Of a DNA stretch of 5,828 nt, positions 1 through 5,771 are shown piece after piece. The stretch is from the NCBI GenBank assembly GCA_964520785.1, contig CAZFQG010000280.1, positions 1 through 5,828 on the forward strand, in the 5' to 3' direction. The position numbers and the translations under genes are program-made. Numbering within the stretch: the stretch's first letter is position 1; every line of letters begins with the position of its first letter. The notes beneath the pieces were generated by a model, which worked only from the letters and a program-made list of their open reading frames with translations, searched no databases and was not told where the DNA came from. The stretch comes from CAZFQG01 sp964520785. Its GTDB lineage: Bacteria > Planctomycetota > Planctomycetia > Pirellulales > Thermoguttaceae.

Positions 1-1
1 A

Positions 2-724
2 CGGGACATCGGCGGGCATCATTTGATTCCGGTTGAGTTGTGGGAGATATTCGATCCGTCCGTCTACTCAATCTTTGATGCTGCAAACGCCAGGGTGTAC
101 GCTCCGGAAGGTGCGGAACACAATTATAAAGGGCACGGGAGGGCGACCGGTTACACCGCCTATGTCGACCAAGAGTTGTCTTCGCTTCTTGACACGTATC
201 GCAAGGAGAAGAACATTACGGGAAAGCTCTCCGTCAAGCAGCAGCGAGAGTTCGGGGAAAAAGCCGTGAAGCACATCAAGTCCATGCCAAAGAGTTCGTA
301 TATTGGCGGCTTCAACGATGCGGTGAAGACTGGTGGCAAGGCAAAGGTTACGGAATGGCTGAAGGACAAAGGATGCGCCATGGCCAAGCCGGTCGTCGGA
401 AGACTGGCGAAGGCCTTGGGCGGCAGTTCCAACTGTGTTTCCAATCTACGGATGGCTGCCGACTGTTATCACCAAGCCCACAACTATGGAATGAACCTAC
501 AGGGAATATACTATTTCGAGGACGAAGGAGGGCAGTACTACTACGAGGAGACAAGTGTCTTTGGAATACCCACGGACTTCAAGAAGGTATATGTTAGCGG
601 ACCCAAAGATGGACAGTCGGAGAGCGCTTCATACATCTGGGGTACTCTCAAGGCGATATTTAGGGCAGTCGCAGATCCCCCAAGGGTCAGCCCGCGTGAT
701 TACAACAAGTTGCTCGGAACATGA
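2..724 (+). CDS. C-terminal toxin tip (partial, 5' end outside window), GHH/HNH-like nuclease
   Basis: The reading frame is open from base 2, so the gene starts upstream. The TTG at 23 is only the first possible start inside the window and lies within the motif, so it is not the true start. The first residues read R-D-I-G-G-H-H-L-I-P-V-E-L-W (histidine pair at 17-22). About 30 residues later comes H-N-Y-K-G-H with a following Y-T-A-Y-V (119-166). This spacing resembles HNH/Endo VII superfamily toxin tips of the GHH/AHH type, which cut nucleic acid with a metal held by histidines. A segment Y-I-G-G-F-N-D-A-V follows, and then about 130 residues I do not recognise, rich in aromatic residues. 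Its place ahead of a small overlapping gene and Rhs-core debris suggests it is the variable tip of an Rhs protein. The toxin role is likely; the exact nuclease family is uncertain. The Rhs core of this protein is not visible. Confidence 0.7.
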   Translation, partial: RDIGGHHLIPVELWEIFDPSVYSIFDAANARVYAPEGAEHNYKGHGRATGYTAYVDQELSSLLDTYRKEKNITGKLSVKQQREFGEKAVKHIKSMPKSSYIGGFNDAVKTGGKAKVTEWLKDKGCAMAKPVVGRLAKALGGSSNCVSNLRMAADCYHQAHNYGMNLQGIYYFEDEGGQYYYEETSVFGIPTDFKKVYVSGPKDGQSESASYIWGTLKAIFRAVADPPRVSPRDYNKLLGT

Positions 725-1278
725 GTATCTCCTGCAAAATCAAAACATCTTGCCTCCTATTTCAGTTAGTATCCTTTTTGCTGGCGCTCGTCGGCTGCGA
801 AGGAGAGACATGCATGAGTAAACCTCGATTTTCTTGCGTTCTAATAGATGAGCACGCACGCGACCGATATTTGGAGAAAGGGCACAACACGCCCGACGAA
901 ACAACACCTCAATACGCAAGTGAATGGCATTCAGTGTTTTCTGCCGTGCAACGGGGGCTTGAACGCCGGTGGCGAAAGGGATTCACCGCCGATGCCCATT
1001 TCTTCATGGAAGCAGAACCGCTCCCAACCCGCTTCATTCTCATCGAAATCTCAGAAGAGTCAATACTGTGTCCGGAACTCCTGACGATCGTACAAGATAC
1101 AATCAGGACATTGAACGTGGATTACGCGGTCTGCATGCGTACCGATTACACTTTCATGAAAACCGAAGAAGGCGAACCGTACCCGCTCTTCGACATTTTC
1201 GTCGAGAAGACGCGAATCCTCATCTATACGGAAGATAGCAGACTATTGAAACTGCTGAACGTAGCACCTGTGGATTGA
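721..1278 (+). CDS. Probable immunity protein for the upstream nuclease tip; two possible starts
   Basis: This 185-residue frame starts at an ATG overlapping the upstream stop (ATGA, 721-724), which favours translational coupling. From that start the N-terminus looks like a lipoprotein signal: K6 and K8, a hydrophobic stretch C-L-L-F-Q-L-V-S-F-L-L-A-L-V, and a lipobox L-V-G-C at residues 23-26. A second in-frame ATG at 814 has a strong Shine-Dalgarno (GAAGGAGA, 799-806) at good spacing and would give a 154-residue cytosolic protein starting M-S-K-P-R-F-S-C. No strong ribosome site precedes 721. The body (D-Y-A-V-C-M-R-T-D-Y, P-L-F-D-I-F-V-E) matches no family I can name. The immunity role comes only from its position after a toxin tip. 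A nuclease acting in the cytosol would favour the 814 product. The stop codon at 1276-1278 lies where Rhs-core similarity resumes. Confidence 0.7.
   Translation: MSISCKIKTSCLLFQLVSFLLALVGCEGETCMSKPRFSCVLIDEHARDRYLEKGHNTPDETTPQYASEWHSVFSAVQRGLERRWRKGFTADAHFFMEAEPLPTRFILIEISEESILCPELLTIVQDTIRTLNVDYAVCMRTDYTFMKTEEGEPYPLFDIFVEKTRILIYTEDSRLLKLLNVAPVD
799..806 (+). promoter_or_regulatory. Strong internal ribosome binding site before ATG 814
   Basis: GAAGGAGA precedes the in-frame ATG at 814 with about 8 bases between AGGAG and the ATG. It argues that the immunity protein is made, at least in part, from 814 without the lipoprotein-like leader. No comparable site lies upstream of the ATG at 721. Confidence 0.6.
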
Positions 1279-1463
1279 GACGCGAATACGACGCCGAAGG
1301 CAACCGGACGGTAACGTATCACTGGAAAGACGCGTATCCCTGGAACGGCGAGGTCGACGCGGAGGACACGTTCACCAACCGCGTCGAATGCACCTGGCCC
1401 TCCGCCACCGGCTGACCTGCGTTACGTTCAAGAACCCGAACGTCGAAACGGGGACGCAGCTAG
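1275..1463 (+). pseudogene. Rhs/YD-repeat core remnant, frameshifted
   Basis: Read from 1275, the sequence gives L-R-R-E-Y-D-A-E-G-N-R-T-V-T-Y, a clear YD-repeat, and then D-T-F-T-N-R-V-E-C-T-W ending at 1397. The frame hits TGA at 1413. Shifting one frame from 1403 restores the expected R-H-R-L-T-C-V-T-F-K, so a single base seems to have been lost around 1398-1403. The shifted frame runs into N-V-E-T followed by a 31-bp insert (from 1440), whose TAG at 1461 stops the original frame. The insert length (31 = +1) happens to return the sequence to its first frame from 1470 onward. There is no start codon and no N-terminal part. This is a broken piece of an Rhs core left between two tip/immunity cassettes. 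Confidence 0.75.
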
Positions 1464-1466
1464 TTT
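1440..1466 (+). repeat. Short repeat, copy 1 (inside Rhs-core remnant)
   Basis: ACGTCGAAACGGGGAC followed by GCAGCTAGTTT. The same word occurs at 5663-5689 and 5725-5751, with a GG in front there instead of GA-A. It is followed by TCT-CA and a second, slightly altered ACGTCGAGACG at 1471-1481, so an 11-base flank is repeated 31 bases apart. The CTAG part introduces TAG (1461-1463) in the Rhs reading frame. Confidence 0.8.
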
Positions 1467-1568
1467 CTCAACGTCGAGACGCCCGACCGCGTCGAATACA
1501 CCTGGGACGCCCGCAACCGGCTGAACGAGGACGGCGAAATCACCAACCGCTACCTTTGGGGGCCGGCG

Positions 1569-2570
1569 GTGGATCAGATTTTGGCGGATGAACAGGTGGA
1601 ATGGAACACCGGTAACCAGGAATACGACGTCGACGACATTCTCTGGCCCCTCGCCGACCACCAGGGCACCGTACGCGACCTGGCTGCGGTCAACGGCTCC
1701 GGCGACACCGAAATCGTCAACACCCGCACGTATGACACTTACGGCCTTGTCATCCACGAAACCGACACCGGGGTGGACCACCTCACCGGCTTCACCGGCC
1801 GCCCGACCCAAACCGACGCCGGTCTTGTCAACTGCCTCAATCGCTGGTATGATCCGGTAATCGCCAGTTGGACGACCCAAGACCCCATCACATTCCAAGG
1901 AGGTGACGCCAACCTATACCGCTACTGCGGAAATGACCCGGTGAATTCGGTGGATCCGAGCGGGTTGGATCCATGGCTTTGGCCGTGGGAGGAGGGAGCC
2001 AGTTGGAATCCGGCTGACACGTATCGCCTTTGGGCTTACCATTCTTTCATAGAGCATCGTCGTGGCCTTTACACAGGGGATACCGACGAGACCCCCAACA
2101 CAGACGCCGCAATGGAGGGGGCTGGCAAATCGTATAACGCGAATAAAGGGAAGGCCCACGACGCATTGCAGAAGCTGGACATGGTCGACCCGACGGGACT
2201 CTCCGGGTCTGTCGACAAGACTTTGACCGGCCTTGAGGAAGGTAAATCAGCCCAGGAGATCGGGGGCGACATCGCAGCGCAGTACGGTAAGGAGTACCTG
2301 CAGAAGAAGGCGATGGGGTTCCTGAAGGATAAGGTTAGCACCAAGTCCGGTTTTGCGAAGAAAAAGCCGAAACAAGGGGCGACTGGAAAGGCGGGAGCGA
2401 CCGATGTTCCCAGTTGGGTTAAAGGGCAAGCACCAAATGTGGGCGAGTCCGGTAAGGGTTTTGCTGAGCGCATGATGGATGCCAAGTACGGTCCGGGGAA
2501 TTGGAGTGGCAAAGGGCCGAAATCGGAGTTTAACAAGATCAAGAAATGGGCGGATCGCCATTTTGAATAG
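1569..2570 (+). CDS. Rhs core C-terminal fragment with uncharacterised toxin tip
   Basis: Rhs similarity in this frame begins near 1470 (N-V-E-T-P-D-R-V-E-Y-T-W-D-A-R-N-R-L), just after a TAG at 1461. GTG 1569 is only the first possible start and lies inside the conserved core, so this is probably a 5'-truncated cassette. Counting from 1569, residues 1-133 are Rhs core, with D-I-L-W-P-L-A-D-H-Q-G-T-V-R-D-L and the boundary Y-R-Y-C-G-N-D-P-V-N-S-V-D-P-S-G-L. Residues 134-278 form a variable linker rich in helix-forming and Lys/Gly residues. Residues 279-333 are a compact tip: V-P-S-W-V-K-G, G-E-S-G-K-G-F-A-E-R-M-M-D, K-Y-G-P-G-N-W, and S-E-F-N-K-I-K-K-W-A-D-R. Tips with this wording seem familiar from other Rhs proteins, but I cannot name the activity. 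Compared with the cassette at 3282-5192, about 83 core residues are missing just before N-R-Y-L-W. Confidence 0.75.
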   Translation: MDQILADEQVEWNTGNQEYDVDDILWPLADHQGTVRDLAAVNGSGDTEIVNTRTYDTYGLVIHETDTGVDHLTGFTGRPTQTDAGLVNCLNRWYDPVIASWTTQDPITFQGGDANLYRYCGNDPVNSVDPSGLDPWLWPWEEGASWNPADTYRLWAYHSFIEHRRGLYTGDTDETPNTDAAMEGAGKSYNANKGKAHDALQKLDMVDPTGLSGSVDKTLTGLEEGKSAQEIGGDIAAQYGKEYLQKKAMGFLKDKVSTKSGFAKKKPKQGATGKAGATDVPSWVKGQAPNVGESGKGFAERMMDAKYGPGNWSGKGPKSEFNKIKKWADRHFE

Positions 2571-2584
2571 GAGCAAAGGTCGCA

Positions 2585-3133
2585 ATGGACAACACAAGTG
2601 AGCAGCATTCGCTCTACCTTGTTGGTTTCCGAATTGACGCGGACAGAGTCGAACCACAGGTTTTCACCGTGTACATCGAGGGCGAGCGACCTATCTTTCG
2701 GGATGGTCAACCGATTCTCTTCACTCAACCCACCTTGGCTCCAGCAGCGTTGGCTATCAGCAATTGCGGAGCATCTGCCTACGGCGCCGCTCCAACTGAG
2801 CTTAATTGCGTGTTCGACCTACCTTCGGCCATTTACGTTCTGGCGGAAGAGAATGAGGCACCGGACGGCGAGACGCTCGACTGCATCAATATTCTCCTCG
2901 ATTTCGCCAATCACATGGACGAGACCATTCCCGTTGAATACCGTTCGTGCTTGGAGTCGCTGGCCGATCACTTGACATTCAACAAGGAGTTCGCTCATTT
3001 CCTCATTGAGAGGGGCATTGACCGAAGGCTGATCATGGATGCTGTCTACTGGGTGGTCGGAGCCATATGCTGCAATGTGAAATTCGTAGACGCGCACAAT
3101 CGGCGCGAGTCAATTGAAGAACCGAAAACGTAG
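2585..3133 (+). CDS. Probable immunity protein for the second tip (hypothetical)
   Basis: This 182-residue gene starts with ATG 14 bases after the stop of the toxin fragment. Purine-rich AGGAGC and AAAGGT lie just upstream, so the pair probably shares a transcript. It has no signal peptide or membrane segment and should be cytosolic. The N-terminal half is beta-like (L-Y-L-V-G-F-R-I-D, V-F-T-V-Y-I-E-G). The C-terminal half looks helical (C-I-N-I-L-L-D-F-A-N-H-M-D-E-T-I-P; F-A-H-F-L-I-E-R-G-I-D-R-R-L-I-M-D-A). The protein is acidic overall in its middle and ends in a charged tail. I do not recognise the family. The immunity role is inferred from position after a toxin tip and before the next core fragment. 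Confidence 0.7.
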   Translation: MDNTSEQHSLYLVGFRIDADRVEPQVFTVYIEGERPIFRDGQPILFTQPTLAPAALAISNCGASAYGAAPTELNCVFDLPSAIYVLAEENEAPDGETLDCINILLDFANHMDETIPVEYRSCLESLADHLTFNKEFAHFLIERGIDRRLIMDAVYWVVGAICCNVKFVDAHNRRESIEEPKT

Positions 3134-3292
3134 CGATTTGGTTGAAGGCGTCGGAAGGGAGGGACGCGACCGGGTCACGCGAGCTGATTACTCTCCCTTG
3201 GGTTCGCACAGATACGGATGTGCTCGAATGGAATTCCAGATACCATACATAACTCTTTCAGGGAAGGGACACCATATATAATTACTGACCCC
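3134..3292 (+). other. Non-coding spacer between cassettes
   Basis: I see no gene here. It contains weak inverted repeats (GCGTC 3148-3152 with GACGC 3163-3167; GCACA 3206-3210 with TGTGC 3219-3223), neither followed by a T-run, so a terminator is not supported. It ends in a REP-like AT-rich segment directly joined to Rhs-core sequence. Confidence 0.5.
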
Positions 3293-3293
3293 C
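3261..3293 (+). repeat. REP-like intergenic relic at the Rhs fragment junction
   Basis: GGGAAGGGACACCATA followed by TATAATTACTGACCCCCA. The G-rich start and C-rich end could pair (GGG...CCC) around an AT-rich middle. The wording GGGACACCATA resembles palindromic elements scattered in genomes with REP-associated (IS200-like) transposases; that resemblance is from memory. Rhs-core coding sequence begins abruptly within about 10 bases of its end, so it may mark the breakpoint that removed the 5' part of the gene. No second copy exists in this window. Confidence 0.4.
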
Positions 3294-5192
3294 ACCCCCG
3301 TCGCCCGGTCCGCGTACACCTACTCCGGCGCCAATCTCACCGGCCTGCTGCACGCCGACCCGTCGGAGACCGTTCTTCGCGAATATGACTGGACGGTCGC
3401 CGACGGCCGGATTACCGGAGAGACTACCGACGAAGAAACGCGGAGCTACACGTATGACGCCGACGGGCAACTGGCCTCCGCCGTCCAGGAGGCGACGGAC
3501 ACCACCTACTATCGCTCGCAAACCTTCACGTACGACAACACGTTGGATGGGATCGGGACGGGCAATAGGACGACGGTCTTCGCAACCGGCTGGGGTCTCG
3601 ATAGCTCCGCGTTCGGTACCGACAATTACACCGTCGATGCCTTCAACCGTGTGACCTTCGACGGAACGTATCACTACCAATACGACCCCGAAGGGAACCG
3701 CACGGCGAAATTCGTTGACGGCACCCCGGCGAATGGGACGCTTGATAGCGGCGACACCAACTGGACCAAATACACCTGGGACCACCGAAACCGGCTGATC
3801 CGAGTCGAATCCGGCGCGACCTTCGGCACGACCGACGTCACCGTCACCTTCGGCTACGACTGGCTCAACCGGTGGATCTCGACGGACGTTGACTACGCCG
3901 TCGGCACGGACACCGCCGAGTACTTCATCTACGGTGGGGCGACCCTGCCGGACGCGGTCGCCCCGTGGGATAGGGCCGCTACCGACCTACGCGACGTCGG
4001 CCAAATCACCCTCCGCCTCGAAGGCAACCGCGATTTCACCGCCGGCAAGGAAACCGCTGACATCGCCAACCGCTACCTCTGGGGGGCGGCGGTGGACCAG
4101 GTTCTTGCCGACGAGCAGATCGACTGGAACGCCGGGGCCGAGGATTACGACGTCAACCAAATCCTCTGGCCGCTGGGCGATCATCTCGGGACAGTCCGCG
4201 ACCTCGCTACCGTCAACGCGACCACCACCGCCACCGAAGTCGTAAACACCCGCACCTACGACGCTTGCGGCTTTCTCATCAACGAGACCGACACCGGAGT
4301 CCACCACCTCTTCGGTTTTACAGGTCGCCCGAGCCAAACCGACACGGGGCTTCAAAACAACCTCGGCAGATGGTATGATCCAGAGATTGCGATTTGGATA
4401 ACCGAAGACCCCATCAGCTTCAGAGGAGGTGATGCAAACCTATACCGCTACTGTGGCAACGACCCGGTGAATTCGACGGATCCGAGCGGGCTCTACGACG
4501 GATACTGGACAGAGGTGGGTCGAACGGCGAAGGGCTATTTCTGGAATGGTCCCTGCGCAATCGTCTCGGGTGTTTGGGGCACGGTGCGGCACCCGATCGA
4601 CACCGCATCAGGAATTGCGACGGCGGTTCGACACCCGATTCAAACGGGCACCGCGATCAAGGACGAGATTGTGAAGAAGGCTCAGACGAGCGAGGGGCAG
4701 GGAGAGATTGGGTTCGACCTTGCAATCACGTTGACGCCCGCGGGATTGGCGACAAAAGCGAAGTTGGCCAAGACCGCCAAGGCCGCACGCGCCGCGGAGG
4801 CCACCAGAGTCGCGAATGCCACGGAAGCCGCCAAGCTCGCGAAACGAGCGAAATTCTGGCGTGAGGTCAAGTTCAAGGGCAAAAAGGTATTTCAACGTGA
4901 TGATCTGATAGATCCGAAGTTGGTTGATGCGCGTGGAAGAACAAATCTACAACGTATGGAGAAAGGCCTTGCTCCAATTGGTCCCGATGGTAAGTCTATG
5001 AATCTGCATCATTCCCTGCAAACTAACGATAGCGCTCTTGTTGAGATGACTCAGACCTTTCAGAAGCAGAACACCAAAGTAATCCACATTAACCCACACA
5101 CTGTTCCTTCAGGAATTGACAGAAAAGCGTTTGATCTATTCAGGAAAGAGTATTGGATGGAGAGAGCTAATGACTTCAGGAAATTGGATTAG
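3282..5192 (+). CDS. 5'-truncated Rhs core with LHH-type HNH/Endo VII nuclease tip
   Basis: The frame is open from 3282, after TAA at 3279, and Rhs-like from about 3303 (A-R-S-A-Y-T-Y-S-G-A-N-L-T-G-L). The first usable start is TTG 3543, deep in the core, and no ATG follows until the tip, so this looks like an orphan fragment. Counted from 3543: YD-repeats at about 1-85 (Y-D-P-E-G-N-R-T, Y-T-W-D-H-R-N-R-L), conserved core to D-P-S-G-L (313-317), then a pre-toxin helical region with a doubled V-R-H-P-I motif and a hydrophobic stretch (about 322-410) and an Ala/Lys-rich linker. The tip at about 450-549 has R-T-N-L-Q-R-M-E-K-G-L-A-P-I-G-P-D-G, the L-H-H motif (488-490) followed by S-L-Q, I-H-I-N-P-H, and I-D-R-K-A-F ending near Y-W. 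These are hallmarks of the LHH nuclease family, which cleaves nucleic acid in target cells. The tip from about 4870 is visibly more AT-rich than the core. Confidence 0.85.
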   Translation, partial: LLTPTPVARSAYTYSGANLTGLLHADPSETVLREYDWTVADGRITGETTDEETRSYTYDADGQLASAVQEATDTTYYRSQTFTYDNTLDGIGTGNRTTVFATGWGLDSSAFGTDNYTVDAFNRVTFDGTYHYQYDPEGNRTAKFVDGTPANGTLDSGDTNWTKYTWDHRNRLIRVESGATFGTTDVTVTFGYDWLNRWISTDVDYAVGTDTAEYFIYGGATLPDAVAPWDRAATDLRDVGQITLRLEGNRDFTAGKETADIANRYLWGAAVDQVLADEQIDWNAGAEDYDVNQILWPLGDHLGTVRDLATVNATTTATEVVNTRTYDACGFLINETDTGVHHLFGFTGRPSQTDTGLQNNLGRWYDPEIAIWITEDPISFRGGDANLYRYCGNDPVNSTDPSGLYDGYWTEVGRTAKGYFWNGPCAIVSGVWGTVRHPIDTASGIATAVRHPIQTGTAIKDEIVKKAQTSEGQGEIGFDLAITLTPAGLATKAKLAKTAKAARAAEATRVANATEAAKLAKRAKFWREVKFKGKKVFQRDDLIDPKLVDARGRTNLQRMEKGLAPIGPDGKSMNLHHSLQTNDSALVEMTQTFQKQNTKVIHINPHTVPSGIDRKAFDLFRKEYWMERANDFRKLD

Positions 5193-5200
5193 GTGAGATT

Positions 5201-5656
5201 ATGAGCATGAGAGATTATATGTCTGCGGTGGACTTGATTAAGAGCAGTGGTGATGGGGATTTCGAGGGTAAAAAGACTGATTTACTCATTAAGAAAGCTG
5301 AAAAGGCCTTGAATGTGGAGTTCCCACCGACCTACAAACGGTTTTTGAAGGACTTTGGCTGTGGGGATATACGTGGGGAGGAATTCTACGGTTTGATCAA
5401 CGGTGAATTTGACGACTCTACTCTGCCAAATGGTATCTGGTTGACTTTGAGGGAAAGAGACGAGATGGGGCTCCCTAATGAATATGTCATCATTTATGCA
5501 ACTGGCGACGGAAATTACTGTGCCTTGGATACGGCCAACATAGACGATGCCGGAGAGTGCCCTGTCGTCTCTTTGTCAGCAAATGGAGCAAGAGTCGAAG
5601 TTGTCGCGGAGGATTTCGGGAAGTTCTTTTATGATACTATTACTGCAGTTCTTTAG
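5201..5656 (+). CDS. SUKH (SMI1/KNR4) family immunity protein
   Basis: This 151-residue gene starts 8 bases after the stop of the LHH toxin, with AGGTGA just upstream of ATG 5201; ATG 5207 is an alternative start. Family signs are I-K-K-A-E-K-A-L-N-V-E-F-P-P-T-Y-K-R-F-L-K-D-F-G-C-G (residues about 31-56), then the glycine-rich G-E-E-F-Y-G-L-I, L-P-N-E-Y-V-I-I-Y-A-T-G-D-G-N-Y-C-A-L-D-T, and a closing F-G-K-F-F-Y-D-T-I helix. This order is typical of SUKH proteins, which bind and block many different polymorphic-toxin nucleases in the cytosol, including HNH/Endo VII types. Length is normal and the gene appears intact. Its AT-rich composition matches the toxin tip before it, so the pair probably moved as one unit. 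Confidence 0.88.
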   Translation: MSMRDYMSAVDLIKSSGDGDFEGKKTDLLIKKAEKALNVEFPPTYKRFLKDFGCGDIRGEEFYGLINGEFDDSTLPNGIWLTLRERDEMGLPNEYVIIYATGDGNYCALDTANIDDAGECPVVSLSANGARVEVVAEDFGKFFYDTITAVL

Positions 5657-5662
5657 AGTCTC

Positions 5663-5689
5663 GGACGTCGAAACGGGGACGCAGCTAGT
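5663..5689 (+). repeat. Short 27-bp repeat, copy 2
   Basis: GGACGTCGAAACGGGG followed by ACGCAGCTAGT, beginning 7 bases after the SUKH gene stop. It is identical over 27 bases to the copy at 5725-5751, 62 bases downstream. What follows (GCTTTGTCAGACTTAAATC...) differs from the other copies and shows no Rhs similarity. Confidence 0.85.
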
Positions 5690-5724
5690 GCTTTGTCAGA
5701 CTTAAATCTTGGGGTTGGCATTTT

Positions 5725-5751
5725 GGACGTCGAAACGGGGACGCAGCTAGT
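5725..5751 (+). repeat. Short 27-bp repeat, copy 3
   Basis: Identical to the copy at 5663-5689 and, like the copy at 1440, followed by TTCT plus two bases and then a second ACGTCGAAACG (5758-5768) that opens the Rhs-core sequence. The distance between the two ACGTCGAAACG words is 31 bases, the same as at 1440/1471. Confidence 0.85.
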
Positions 5752-5755
5752 TTCT

Positions 5756-5771
5756 GGACGTCGAAACGTCC
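5756..5771 (+). repeat. Perfect hairpin GGACGT-CGAA-ACGTCC
   Basis: A 6-bp perfect inverted repeat with a four-base loop, located exactly where the repeat copy meets the Rhs-core fragment. The left arm is shared with the 27-bp repeat; the right arm (ACGTCC) comes from the Rhs codons for T-S. It may simply reflect coding sequence. Confidence 0.5.

Noticed and set aside
1428..1898. Long open frame on the minus strand
   Set aside because: It is opposite strongly conserved Rhs core coding sequence; GC-rich coding DNA commonly leaves the opposite strand open.
3148..3167. GCGTC...GACGC stem as a terminator after the second immunity gene
   Set aside because: The stem is only 5 bp with a 10-base loop and no T-run follows.
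3282..3785. Minus-strand open frame of 167 residues
   Set aside because: It is a shadow of the Rhs core on the plus strand; its Val/Gly/Arg-rich product has no recognisable domain.
5116..5142. TTGACA followed by TATTCA as a promoter for the SUKH gene
   Set aside because: The spacing is 15 bases and the -10 match is poor; it lies within the conserved tip coding sequence.
5663..5751. Two 27-bp repeats with a 35-bp spacer looked like a minimal CRISPR
   Set aside because: Only two copies are here, the third copy at 1440 is embedded in Rhs coding sequence without spacers, and no cas gene is present.
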